From Endozoicomonas sp. NE40 (GTDB lineage: Bacteria; Pseudomonadota; Gammaproteobacteria; Pseudomonadales; Endozoicomonadaceae), in contig NZ_JBEWTB010000002.1 in the NCBI RefSeq assembly GCF_040549045.1, positions 3,646,501 to 3,710,500 on the forward strand: DNA of 64,000 nucleotides, given 5' to 3'. Positions 54,825 to 63,317 of the stretch are shown one piece after another. Numbering within the stretch: position 1 is the stretch's first letter; each line of letters starts with the position of its first letter. The translations under genes and the position numbers were made by a program. The notes under the pieces are model-generated. The model did not search any database, had not been told where the DNA came from, and worked only from the letters and a program-made list of their open reading frames with translations.

Positions 54825-55187
54825 ATGGCATCCCGCATCCGTCTGGTAGACATTACCAAGCTCAGCAAGTCATCCTGGCTTGTGCAGAAAGAATCAGAAG
54901 CAGTTCTCAATCAAGCGAATAGAAGTATGAAGCAGCAGGCTGAATTTATGGAAAATGTCGGCCTGGACCGCAAGGCGCTCAGAGATTTCATAAACAGCGA
55001 CCGCTGGACAGTTAAACAGAGACATAAAGCCCGTCAGGAACTGATTCGCTTCAGCGAAGAGCTGAAACAGGATATGTCTGAGCAGGCTTCTGAAAAGCGC
55101 AGAGAAATCCGTCTGGCTAACAACCTTCTTAAGCCCAAACGCAAGAGCAAGCCGTCTGTCCGGAGGCGCCGTACCGGATTTGTATAA
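54825..55187 (+). CDS. Orphan basic helical protein
   Basis: A 120-residue protein with GGAGAGAGGG before its ATG. It is nearly all charged helix (residues 18-100) ending in a basic tail with RRRR. No family recognised. It lies 45 bases before the next orphan gene on the same strand; the two are probably one operon. Confidence 0.65.
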   Translation: MASRIRLVDITKLSKSSWLVQKESEAVLNQANRSMKQQAEFMENVGLDRKALRDFINSDRWTVKQRHKARQELIRFSEELKQDMSEQASEKRREIRLANNLLKPKRKSKPSVRRRRTGFV

Positions 55188-55232
55188 AGAAAAGGCATGC
55201 AGATCTGTTAATACAGCAAGGATGCGAGCAGC

Positions 55233-56378
55233 ATGAGTAATGTTAATGGCGTAGATAATAGTAATATTTCGTTTCAGCCGCTTGATCCGGCTGAACTGAG
55301 TCAGCAGGACTTTATTGCAGCCGTGTATCTTGAACGAGGCAGTATGCTCGATGGCGAAGTACGCAGAATCGCCAAAGATATAGAAACGTCCAACAATCTG
55401 TTGCACTCCGTTAATACAATGGTTAATAAGGCTAATATCGCTCAGTACAACGACAGTAATTATGCTAATCCAACCTGGACGGTAAATGGCAAGAATATCG
55501 TACTGGACAATGGGTACGGGCTGGGGTTTCAGACGGATGATGATGGAAATACTTCGTTTACGCTGGTGGATGCTGAAGGCAATCAACTGATTTATAAAGA
55601 TAAGGCCCTGATTCCAGTGCCAACAGGGGGCAGTGTTGACGCCAGTGAAGTTGGTATCCCTGTTATGAACGATATGACAATGGTTCTGGATGACGGTACT
55701 GAAATTACCTTTGATACGGGAGCCCCCGCTACGGCTTTTGACACCAGCGACTTTTCCGGTGGCCTGGCCGATATCCAGAAGATCACTATTAAGCGCGGTA
55801 ATCAGGGGATGACCATTAATGATGTCAACACGGCCGATCCAAAGATTGTAGCTGCAGCGTTAAATGGCAGTGCGCTGGATACTCTGGATAATGACGGTTA
55901 TATCCTGCTGGAGGCGGGAGGGCTGGACTCCTGGGAATACGATGGTGTTAAAGTTGCCAGTATGACCCAGACTAACCCCAATGATGCAAATGCCCAGGTC
56001 AGTGGATACGCAGCCCGTAAACTTGCTTTTCAAAACACGCTTAATAACGAGTACAGTGGTGTTACACCTTCATTGACAAAAGAAGAGAAAGATATCCTGG
56101 CTAACATCCTGAAAATTTCAATTAAGAAAGATGATGGCAAAGGCAACCTGGTTGCGCAGGACTGGGCAACAATAAGGGGTGACCTGACACCGCAGGAATG
56201 GGGTTTCCTTAAGACTGACCTGCTGGCAGCCAAGGAGAACCTGACCGGCAGTAACCAGCTGCAGACTGTTCAGCTGCAAAGAGCAATGCAATCGCATAAT
56301 CAGAATTATGATGCCATGTCCAATGCAGAGAACAGAATTTACAGCCTGCTAAGGGATATTGTGAACAATATCAAATAG
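55233..56378 (+). CDS. Orphan protein with extracellular-filament-like C-terminus
   Basis: A 381-residue protein with no signal peptide. Residues 1-75 are polar with a helix, 80-265 are acidic and beta-rich with a Gly/Asp pattern, and the last 110 residues are helical, closing with QLQRAMQSHNQNYDAMSNAEN. The helical ends around a variable middle resemble needle-tip or filament proteins of type III secretion, but no secretion genes are in the window and I cannot name the family. Codon use and order suggest an operon with the preceding basic protein, which could be a partner or chaperone. Confidence 0.6.
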   Translation: MSNVNGVDNSNISFQPLDPAELSQQDFIAAVYLERGSMLDGEVRRIAKDIETSNNLLHSVNTMVNKANIAQYNDSNYANPTWTVNGKNIVLDNGYGLGFQTDDDGNTSFTLVDAEGNQLIYKDKALIPVPTGGSVDASEVGIPVMNDMTMVLDDGTEITFDTGAPATAFDTSDFSGGLADIQKITIKRGNQGMTINDVNTADPKIVAAALNGSALDTLDNDGYILLEAGGLDSWEYDGVKVASMTQTNPNDANAQVSGYAARKLAFQNTLNNEYSGVTPSLTKEEKDILANILKISIKKDDGKGNLVAQDWATIRGDLTPQEWGFLKTDLLAAKENLTGSNQLQTVQLQRAMQSHNQNYDAMSNAENRIYSLLRDIVNNIK

Positions 56379-56416
56379 ACGTTTAGGGTCTGTTTATTCA
56401 GCCACTAGTTCAGCAA

Positions 56417-57025
56417 TTAGTCCAGCGATATTCCGAGCTGGCTGATACCATTATTCTGAGCCTGCGCCCTGATTTCTTTCATAAAATCGGGGTTTTGTTT
56501 TTTCTGGGTTTCCAACCTGTTAAGGATGTCATCCAGAAAGCCCAGGTGCTGTTTGTAGAGGTCGTGCTCTTCAATATACTGTGCCAGCTCAGTGCCGTTT
56601 AAATCAGGTACTTCTGCATAGCGAATAAATTTTCCGATAGTACTGAGAGAAAGTGTGAGAGCGCTGGCTGCTTCATCTGTGCTGGGCATCATGGCACAGC
56701 TGATGGCGCAGTTAATACTGACGATAGTGTCCAGAGCGGGCTGGACGCCAAACATATCGTAATCATCGGGATTGGGCGTATTGTCGTCTATTTTTTCCAG
56801 CAGTCGTTCAAAATTTTTGGCGGACTGATACCCGGCAATATTATCCCATAGCATGTTCAGACAGTGCCTGACGGTTGAGCGGTCGCCAAATTCAGCCAGC
56901 TCAGAGAATAATGCAAAATTTGGCCATGCTCTTTCAGTGACGATTGTGGCAGCCGCAGTGAGTTTCCAGTCAGAGAATGACTCGATCCTGTCACGGAACA
57001 GGGCATACTGCTTATGTGTATTCAA
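56417..57025 (-). CDS. yjaG: YjaG family (DUF416) protein
   Basis: A 202-residue homolog of E. coli YjaG. Shared blocks are ERAWPNFALFSE (ER-x-x-PNYAMF in E. coli), CLNMLWDNI, LEKIDDNTPNPDDYDMFGVQPALD, and the final IRAQAQNNGISQLGISL. The family is of unknown function, usually near hupA or hemE in enteric bacteria, not here. Confidence 0.9.
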   Translation of the reverse strand: MNTHKQYALFRDRIESFSDWKLTAAATIVTERAWPNFALFSELAEFGDRSTVRHCLNMLWDNIAGYQSAKNFERLLEKIDDNTPNPDDYDMFGVQPALDTIVSINCAISCAMMPSTDEAASALTLSLSTIGKFIRYAEVPDLNGTELAQYIEEHDLYKQHLGFLDDILNRLETQKKQNPDFMKEIRAQAQNNGISQLGISLD

Positions 57026-57124
57026 GGTGACTTCCTGCTGTTGAATCAGGGGGCGTATTGTATCAGGAGAAGTGGGGATGGGTACTTGTCAGATAAAAAA
57101 GTGGGGGCTTTCCGGGCAGCCTGC

Positions 57125-57685
57125 TCAAAGAGCCCATTTGAAGTTGACAGTAATGGAGTCAAGTTTGTAATCAGAATTGAGCTCAATTTTGGAATTGTCC
57201 ATCAGGCAGCTTTCTGCTTTTAATTTGCCGCTGAATTCAACCTTTCCGCATTTGCCAAAGTCGAAACGAGCTTTTTCCTTAATGTATTCAACCCGTTCTT
57301 TCAGAGGTTTGGCAAACCCTATTGCATCGAGTCCAAGATAGGCGGCACTGGCTGCGGCATCGCTGCTCAGTTTTTTAGGATCTTTAAAGGCTTTATAAAC
57401 AAATTGACTGATTTTTTTCTGAGTAAACGGATTTGACTTGCTTTCGACATCAAGCTTCGGCATGTCTTTCTGTCGTTTAGTGGAAAAAAGCAATTGAGAT
57501 GCAGGAGGTGTGTAAGAGTCCACATGCGCTACATCGTTTGAATACTGGTTCAGGTATTTTGTGTAGCTGATGGTCGTGTTGGTATCAGGGGTTTCAGCCC
57601 AGACAGCAGGGGTGATCGCAAGTATCAGCAGCCGCTTCAGCGATCGACAGATAAGATGACATTGAATTGATTTGCGTCCATCCAT
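57125..57685 (-). CDS. Orphan secreted protein
   Basis: A 186-residue protein. I chose ATG 57683-57685 because GGAAGG lies before it and the signal peptide then reads normally (basic start, hydrophobic LLILAITPAVWA, cleavage near AVWA). The mature part is Lys/Ser-rich with two Cys late (CGKVEF, ESCLMD) and ends in a beta strand VNFKWAL. No family recognised. Confidence 0.65.
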   Translation of the reverse strand: MDGRKSIQCHLICRSLKRLLILAITPAVWAETPDTNTTISYTKYLNQYSNDVAHVDSYTPPASQLLFSTKRQKDMPKLDVESKSNPFTQKKISQFVYKAFKDPKKLSSDAAASAAYLGLDAIGFAKPLKERVEYIKEKARFDFGKCGKVEFSGKLKAESCLMDNSKIELNSDYKLDSITVNFKWAL

Positions 57686-57751
57686 GGTGTCTATCCTTCC
57701 CTGACGTCTATCCATTAACGCCAATAAATATATTGCCAGTCGGTACACCAT

Positions 57752-58123
57752 GCTGGCAAGGAAATAACCTCTATCTGATTAGTTAAGCATGCGGTTTGGT
57801 GAACTTCTAACTCGATTCCACCATATAACAATTAAATCTAAAGTTAAAAAAAACTTATTATCATAGGAGATTAGCCATCATATAAGCCGAATGAACATGA
57901 CGGATAAAATACAATTTATCTTTTAATTCATTTCAGGTGTTTTTGTGCTTTGCTCTGTCGATAAACTTAAATCTATACAAAAAACTGCTGTGTAGAGGTT
58001 TATCGGATGGGATTTGATGATCTTGAATAGATGGCGGAACACTAAGCCGGGGATGATAAACTCGATACCGGTTTGACAGGCAGCAAAGCGATTCATAGCA
58101 ATCGCCTGCTGCTGGCTGATTTA
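57752..58123. other. AT-rich intergenic region, no gene seen
   Basis: About 370 bases, clearly AT-richer than its surroundings, between two minus-strand genes. It may hold the promoter of the orphan at 57125 and the 3-prime end of efpL; a GCAATCGCCTGCTG region has no clear hairpin-T terminator. Confidence 0.4.
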
Positions 58124-58690
58124 TCAGGCTCTGGACATATACTTGCCCGTTTCAGTGTTTACTTTGATCACTTCACCAATGCTCAAATACTCAGGTACCT
58201 GAACTTCAAGGCCCGTACTCAGCTGGGCAGGCTTGGTTCTGGCAGCGGCTGATGCGCCTTTGATGGCCGGAGATGTGTCGACAATTTCCAGGGCAATGGA
58301 AGCCGGTAGTTCAATAGCCAGCAATTGCCCCTCGACAAGCAGGGCCGTCAGACCTTCCATTCCATCACTCAGGTACAGAAGCTGGTCTTCAATCGTGCTG
58401 CTGTTGACCAGGTATTGGGAATAATCTTCTGAATCCATAAACGTGTATTCATCGCCTTCCTTATATAAGAAGGAAACAGTACGCCTTTGCAGGTCGACAT
58501 CAGTGAACTGATCATCACCTGTACAGGTCTGCTCCAGCTTTTGTCCACCAGGGACTGAAGAAAAGCGTATTTTATAGAGCGTTGACGCGCCACGGGCAGA
58601 AGGGCTTTTGGTTTCAATCTGGCGTACCAGGTAGTACTGACGGTCAATCTGAACAATCTGACCCTTTTTCAGTTCTCTTGCGTAACTCAT
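58124..58690 (-). CDS. efpL: Elongation factor P-like protein EfpL (YeiP)
   Basis: A 188-residue EF-P paralog that relieves ribosome stalling at difficult motifs. The three-domain EF-P layout is intact. The domain I loop reads SPSARGASTLYK with an arginine (R33) at the tip, the mark of EfpL/YeiP, where EF-P has a modified lysine. ENDS with GEVIKVNTETGKYMSRA, the standard domain III end. Confidence 0.95.
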   Translation of the reverse strand: MSYARELKKGQIVQIDRQYYLVRQIETKSPSARGASTLYKIRFSSVPGGQKLEQTCTGDDQFTDVDLQRRTVSFLYKEGDEYTFMDSEDYSQYLVNSSTIEDQLLYLSDGMEGLTALLVEGQLLAIELPASIALEIVDTSPAIKGASAAARTKPAQLSTGLEVQVPEYLSIGEVIKVNTETGKYMSRA

Positions 58691-58788
58691 ACAGCAAGTC
58701 CTTCAAGATGATTAAGTGCGGGCATTCTATCAGAGACCGCTGTTGGACGAGAGCGGTTGACTATCTGAAAGCATGAATGTCGACAAAA

Positions 58789-59202
58789 TTAATGTTTCTG
58801 GTCCGGGAACTGAATCACGTTACCAGACTCGACGTTTTTTTCTTTTCTATAGGAAGCCGAAAGAATAACGTTGGTATCATGCTCTGTGGATTGATCAGGA
58901 GACTGAATATCCATCATCTGCAGTCTGGAGCCCAGCAGGCGAATATGTCCGGGGTATCGGCGAATGCCATCCGGCGTAAATTCAAAGCTGAAATCCCGCG
59001 CCAGACACATCTGCCCATCGGGTCCTCTTCGGGGCCTGGTTTTATAACGTACGACGGTACCGTCCAGAAACTGAAGGTTCATATCCCGGCAGGCTCTTTT
59101 ACCATGAGTGATGGCAACTTCACGGGCTTTGGAAGTGTCTGACCAGTACCAGAAGGCGAGTGCTGCAGGGATTATCCAGATTACAGTGTCCATCAAAAGC
59201 AT
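58789..59202 (-). CDS. DUF3301 membrane-anchored protein
   Basis: A 137-residue protein with one N-terminal membrane helix (about 3-20) and a soluble part with KRACRDMNLQFLDGTV and the ARDFSFEFTPDGIRRYPGHI block, as in DUF3301 proteins of gammaproteobacteria. Function unknown. The start could be four residues later (MDTVIW). Confidence 0.85.
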   Translation of the reverse strand: MLLMDTVIWIIPAALAFWYWSDTSKAREVAITHGKRACRDMNLQFLDGTVVRYKTRPRRGPDGQMCLARDFSFEFTPDGIRRYPGHIRLLGSRLQMMDIQSPDQSTEHDTNVILSASYRKEKNVESGNVIQFPDQKH

Positions 59203-59400
59203 AGAAATAGAACTTAAAAAATTGTCGAAAATTGTTGAAAAAAAGCGATTTAGATCAATAACTTTGTCGAAATAGTGAAAAATACCTAACGAGATCGGTT
59301 TTTATACCCGATATAGTCAGCCCGCTGAACACAGTCAACCTTTAGGTAACTCAACTTCACACAAGCGTGTGATGATAAACAGAATATCATTGGAAGAATC

Positions 59401-60915
59401 ATGAAGAAATGCACCTCCCTGCTGGCGGCAGGCTGTTTTGCCGCTAGTGGCTTAGTGTGGGCGGAAAGCGCACCCGTCAATGTTATGCTGATCACAGCAG
59501 ATGACCTTGGTTATGAAGCCTATAGCCTGTTCGACAATGAACTCCCTAATTTGACCCCGAATATGGATCGCTTTGCCAGAAAAGGTGTCCAGTTTGCCAA
59601 TGCCCATGTAAACCACTCTATCTGTATGCCAAGTCGTTCCGTTATGGCAACGGGTATGTACAGCTCGTCTTCCGGGATGATGGGTTTCATGAACATGAAA
59701 GAGAAAAACCCAACGGTTATGAGCGTGCTGGCTGATAATGGCTACCGTACCGGGGTACTCGGCAAGGTGACTCATTCAACGCCTGATCTGGACTTTAGCT
59801 GGGACTATTCATACGACGCAGACGACCTGGGCTCTGGTCGTTCTCCTGAACTCTACTATCAGAGAACCAAAACCTTCATTAAAGAGAGCAAGAAAGCGGG
59901 GCAGCCATTTTATCTGATGGTCAACTCCCACGACCCGCATCGTGTATTCCATGATCCTGAAGATGAGCGGCTCGATGGTGAAGAAATTCCTTCACAACTG
60001 TATCAGCCGGATCAGGTGACAGTGCCTTCTTATTTGCCTGACTATCCAGAAGTAAGACTTGACCTTTCTCATTATTACAACTCGGTTCGACGTCTGGACG
60101 ATACTTTCGGCCGGGTAATGGAAGCTCTGGAGGAAACAGGCCAGACAGAAAATACCCTGGTTATGTTCGTATCCGACAATGGTTCCCCATTCCCGTTTGC
60201 AAAAGCGAACACTTACCTTGCCAGCACCAGAACACCACTGCTGGTTCAGTGGCCTGGCGGCAACCTGAAAAACGGTAAGACCGATGTAGAGCACATGGTA
60301 TCCACCGTTGACCTGATGCCTACTATTCTGGATGCGGCAGGTATTGATGTGCCGGGCAATGTAGACGGCACTTCTTTCCTGCCAGTACTGCGTGGTGAGA
60401 AGCAGGAAGGCCGTGGCTATATTTTTGCCCAGATCGACTACAAAATCGGAGGTCCTGCGACCCCGATGCGAGCTGTACAAAGTAAACACTATGGCTACAT
60501 CTTCAATCCATTTACCGGCTTCTCTGAGTTCCGTGTAGGTTACGACCGGGAAACCATTGACCTGATGATGGAGTCTGGTGATAAAAAGCAGGTTGAACGG
60601 GCAGAAATGTTCCGCAAGCGTGTGCTGGAAGAGTTTTACGATCTGGAAAACGATCCGGGTAACGTGAATAACCTGATTGATCATCCTGACTATCAGGACA
60701 TCATCAAGGAGTATCGCAGCGAGCTGGAATCCTGGATGCAGGGAACTGAAGATCCGGTGCTGGACATTTTTCAGGCTCGTAAGAACCCTGAAAAGGTGCT
60801 GAAGATGATGGAAACCCATTATCCCTCGCGTCAATCCCTGATGCCTGAGGCTCAGCTGGAAGCGAACAGAGCTCGTCAACGGGAAGCTCGAGCCCGCCGT
60901 CGTCAGCAAAACTAA
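59401..60915 (+). CDS. Secreted type I sulfatase
   Basis: A 504-residue sulfatase. A Sec signal peptide ends near residue 21 (LVWA). The metal-site TADDLGYEA (32-40) and the CxPSR formylglycine motif are intact: C75 in ICMPSRS. HDPHR (about 178-182) and VMFVSDNGSPFP (about 249-262) supply further active-site residues. It needs a formylglycine-generating enzyme or anSME, not seen here. It likely removes sulfate from polysaccharides or host glycans. The C-terminus is a basic Arg-rich tail. GGAAG precedes the ATG. Confidence 0.93.
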   Translation: MKKCTSLLAAGCFAASGLVWAESAPVNVMLITADDLGYEAYSLFDNELPNLTPNMDRFARKGVQFANAHVNHSICMPSRSVMATGMYSSSSGMMGFMNMKEKNPTVMSVLADNGYRTGVLGKVTHSTPDLDFSWDYSYDADDLGSGRSPELYYQRTKTFIKESKKAGQPFYLMVNSHDPHRVFHDPEDERLDGEEIPSQLYQPDQVTVPSYLPDYPEVRLDLSHYYNSVRRLDDTFGRVMEALEETGQTENTLVMFVSDNGSPFPFAKANTYLASTRTPLLVQWPGGNLKNGKTDVEHMVSTVDLMPTILDAAGIDVPGNVDGTSFLPVLRGEKQEGRGYIFAQIDYKIGGPATPMRAVQSKHYGYIFNPFTGFSEFRVGYDRETIDLMMESGDKKQVERAEMFRKRVLEEFYDLENDPGNVNNLIDHPDYQDIIKEYRSELESWMQGTEDPVLDIFQARKNPEKVLKMMETHYPSRQSLMPEAQLEANRARQREARARRRQQN

Positions 60916-61577
60916 CGTTCTGAGCTGAAAGAAGTTATTTAAACCTTCGGTGTCGTTTACCTTCCAGTAACTGCGCCGAAGGCTAAAACTGAGATCAGAT
61001 AATTTTTATTGTGTTTAATAGAAAAACAGAATTTTCCAATGTGATAAAACTTGTTAAATTTGTTGCGTGTTAACTTTTGTTGTTTTAGTGCAGATGTCTT
61101 GGATTAGACGGCTTACCCTTCGGTTTCCCGTCCTGATCAATCAGCTTGTCACGAGCGTCAACACGATAAATATGACGCAGGTACTGAGCTTTAAGATCAT
61201 TGCTGTCTAATGTTTGTTTTACTTCCACACCTACACGCTGTAGGTATTCAAGCATAAATGCGGGGTCTGGCACTGCAGCCTCCAGGGCTAACCTGTCTTG
61301 TATAATTCGAGCGTAGAATATCACTCCTCTGTTAAGGTTTTTTGACCTGAAGCACCTTTTTGCATGCTATTTTCATAAATTTACAGCACCAGTTGTTGTA
61401 TAAAGAAGTGTAATCGTTGTGAAAGTGCGGCTGACAAAAGTTCCTTGGTGAATAACTCTGTTGTTTTTTGTTTGTTTGGAGTTAATTGTCGACAAGTGCT
61501 TATAAACGAAATAAACATCTAACAAGAATCATTATACTTAAATATAAGACTGAATTTTCTACTGAGAGGAGCATATT
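60916..61577. other. AT-rich stretch with at most one small gene
   Basis: Between the sulfatase and alanine dehydrogenase genes. Apart from the uncertain small gene at 61085-61324 no feature is clear. 61325-61577 should contain the ald promoter; AT-rich segments near 61500-61560 would suit it. Confidence 0.4.
61085..61324 (-). CDS. Possible small orphan protein
   Basis: A 79-residue frame starting at GTG 61324, or a 62-residue one from GTG 61273, which has GGAGG seven bases before it. It is helical with EYLQRVGVEV and a polar Lys/Pro tail ending HLH. No family recognised; the good ribosome site at the inner GTG is the main support. Confidence 0.45.
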   Translation of the reverse strand: MIFYARIIQDRLALEAAVPDPAFMLEYLQRVGVEVKQTLDSNDLKAQYLRHIYRVDARDKLIDQDGKPKGKPSNPRHLH

Positions 61578-62699
61578 ATGCTGGTTGGAGTGCCTAAGGA
61601 AATAAAAAATCATGAATACCGTGTTGGACTGACACCGGCTTCTGTTAAAGAGCTGGTAGAACACGGACATGGTGTTTATGTCCAGAAAAACGCAGGAGAT
61701 GGTGTAGGTTTCAGTGATCAGGATTACGTCGATGCAGGTGCAATCATTCTGGAAACTGCTGATGAAGTGTTCACTAAAGCCGAGATGATCGTCAAGGTTA
61801 AAGAACCTCTGGCTGAAGAGCGCGCCCGCCTGCGTCCGGATCACACACTGTTTACCTATCTGCATCTTGCTCCGGATGAAGCACAGACGCAGGACCTGAT
61901 TCACTCCGGTGCTACCTGTATTGCCTATGAGACAGTCACCGACAAAAATGGCCGTCTGCCTCTGCTTGCTCCCATGTCAGAAGTCGCTGGTCGCATGTCC
62001 ATTCAGGCTGGAGCCCACTGTCTGGAGAAGTCCATGTCAGGTCGTGGCCTTTTGTTGGGGGGCGTACCCGGTGTTGAATCCGCTAAAGTGGTCATCATCG
62101 GTGGCGGTGTTGTCGGACAGAACGCAGCAGCCATGGCGGTAGGTATGGGCGCAGAAGTCGTTATTCTGGATCGTTCAGTTGAAGTGCTGTGTAAACTGGA
62201 TGAGCAGTACGGCAACCGGGTACGTACTGTCTATTCAACATCGCACGCTATTAATGATCATGTCACGACAGCGGATCTGGTTATTGGGGGAGTACTGTTG
62301 CCAGGTGCTGCAGCACCCAAGCTGATTACCCGGGATATGATCAGCAAGATGAAAAAAGGCTCCGTTATCGTTGACGTTGCCATTGATCAGGGTGGATGTG
62401 CAGAAACAGCCGTTGCAACGACTCACGATGAACCGACATTTATTGTCGACGATGTTGTACATTACTGTGTTGCTAACATGCCGGGAGCAGTGGCACGCAC
62501 ATCAACGCTGGCACTGAATAACGCAACCCTGCCTTATGTATTACAGCTTGCGGACAAAGGGCCTCGACAGGCACTGGAAGAAAATCCACACCTTCTTGAA
62601 GGGCTGAATGTGTGCAAGGGCGTTGTTACCTGCCAGTCCGTTGCCGACGCTCAAAATCTGCCTTACCGTCCAGCAGCAGAAATGCTGACCGAGCTGTAA
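61578..62699 (+). CDS. ald: Alanine dehydrogenase
   Basis: A 373-residue NAD-dependent L-alanine dehydrogenase interconverting alanine and pyruvate plus ammonia. GVPKEIKNHEYRVGLTP at the start, the VKVKEPLAEE block with catalytic residues, VVIIGGGVVGQNAAAMA as Rossmann motif and HYCVANMPGAVARTSTLAL near the end are all standard, and the length is typical. GAGAGGAG precedes the ATG; a terminator follows. Confidence 0.97.
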   Translation: MLVGVPKEIKNHEYRVGLTPASVKELVEHGHGVYVQKNAGDGVGFSDQDYVDAGAIILETADEVFTKAEMIVKVKEPLAEERARLRPDHTLFTYLHLAPDEAQTQDLIHSGATCIAYETVTDKNGRLPLLAPMSEVAGRMSIQAGAHCLEKSMSGRGLLLGGVPGVESAKVVIIGGGVVGQNAAAMAVGMGAEVVILDRSVEVLCKLDEQYGNRVRTVYSTSHAINDHVTTADLVIGGVLLPGAAAPKLITRDMISKMKKGSVIVDVAIDQGGCAETAVATTHDEPTFIVDDVVHYCVANMPGAVARTSTLALNNATLPYVLQLADKGPRQALEENPHLLEGLNVCKGVVTCQSVADAQNLPYRPAAEMLTEL

Positions 62700-62733
62700 T
62701 AGGTATAAATCCCTGCCTTTCCTTCTGCTATAA

Positions 62734-62768
62734 GCTGCGCTCACCCTCTCGGTGGCGCGGCTTTTTTT
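62734..62768 (+). terminator. Intrinsic terminator after ald
   Basis: GCTGCGC-T-CACC pairs with GGTG-GCGCGGC (one bulge), followed by seven T, 35 bases after the ald stop. Confidence 0.85.
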
Positions 62769-62816
62769 ATTTTGATCTGATACATTTGCCATTTTTAACG
62801 ATCAGGAAATACTGCA

Positions 62817-63317
62817 GTGATTGAATGGGAATGGTGTCATTATGAAACACTTAGTCTGAACCAGTTGTATGAGATTCTGGCAGTACGGCAGTCAGTCTTT
62901 GTCGTAGAACAGAACTGCGCTTATCAGGATGCAGATGGTCTGGATCAGGTGGCATATCACCTGATGGGCTGGGCTTTCAACGACGATGGACGTAAAGCCC
63001 TGGCTGCCTATGCCCGCGTTATTCCACCGGAAGTCGTAAAGCCGGAACTGGCAATAGGCCGAGTTATTACTGCTGAAGCTTTTCGGGGACAGGGTTTAGG
63101 ACGCGCCCTCCTTGCTGAAGCGGTCCGGCTCTCTGAAGAAACCTTTCCTGACAGTGATATTTATCTCAGCGCCCAGGCTCATCTGCAAAGCTACTATGGG
63201 GGCTGTGGCTTTGTGGCATCGGGGGAGTTATACGATGAAGACGGTATCCCCCATATTGCCATGTTCAGACGGAAACATCGTCAGCAACCAGTGTCAGGTA
63301 CAAACCTCAGCCAGTAA
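62817..63317 (+). CDS. GNAT acetyltransferase, ElaA-like
   Basis: A 166-residue GNAT protein like E. coli ElaA. YEILAVRQSVFVVEQNCAYQDADGLD is the ElaA N-terminal block, IGRVITAEAFRGQGLGRALL the acetyl-CoA pyrophosphate loop, and QAHLQSYYGGCGF the C-terminal motif. Substrate unknown. GTG start at 62817. Its end overlaps the convergent Ap4A phosphorylase gene by 24 bases. Confidence 0.92.
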   Translation: MIEWEWCHYETLSLNQLYEILAVRQSVFVVEQNCAYQDADGLDQVAYHLMGWAFNDDGRKALAAYARVIPPEVVKPELAIGRVITAEAFRGQGLGRALLAEAVRLSEETFPDSDIYLSAQAHLQSYYGGCGFVASGELYDEDGIPHIAMFRRKHRQQPVSGTNLSQ

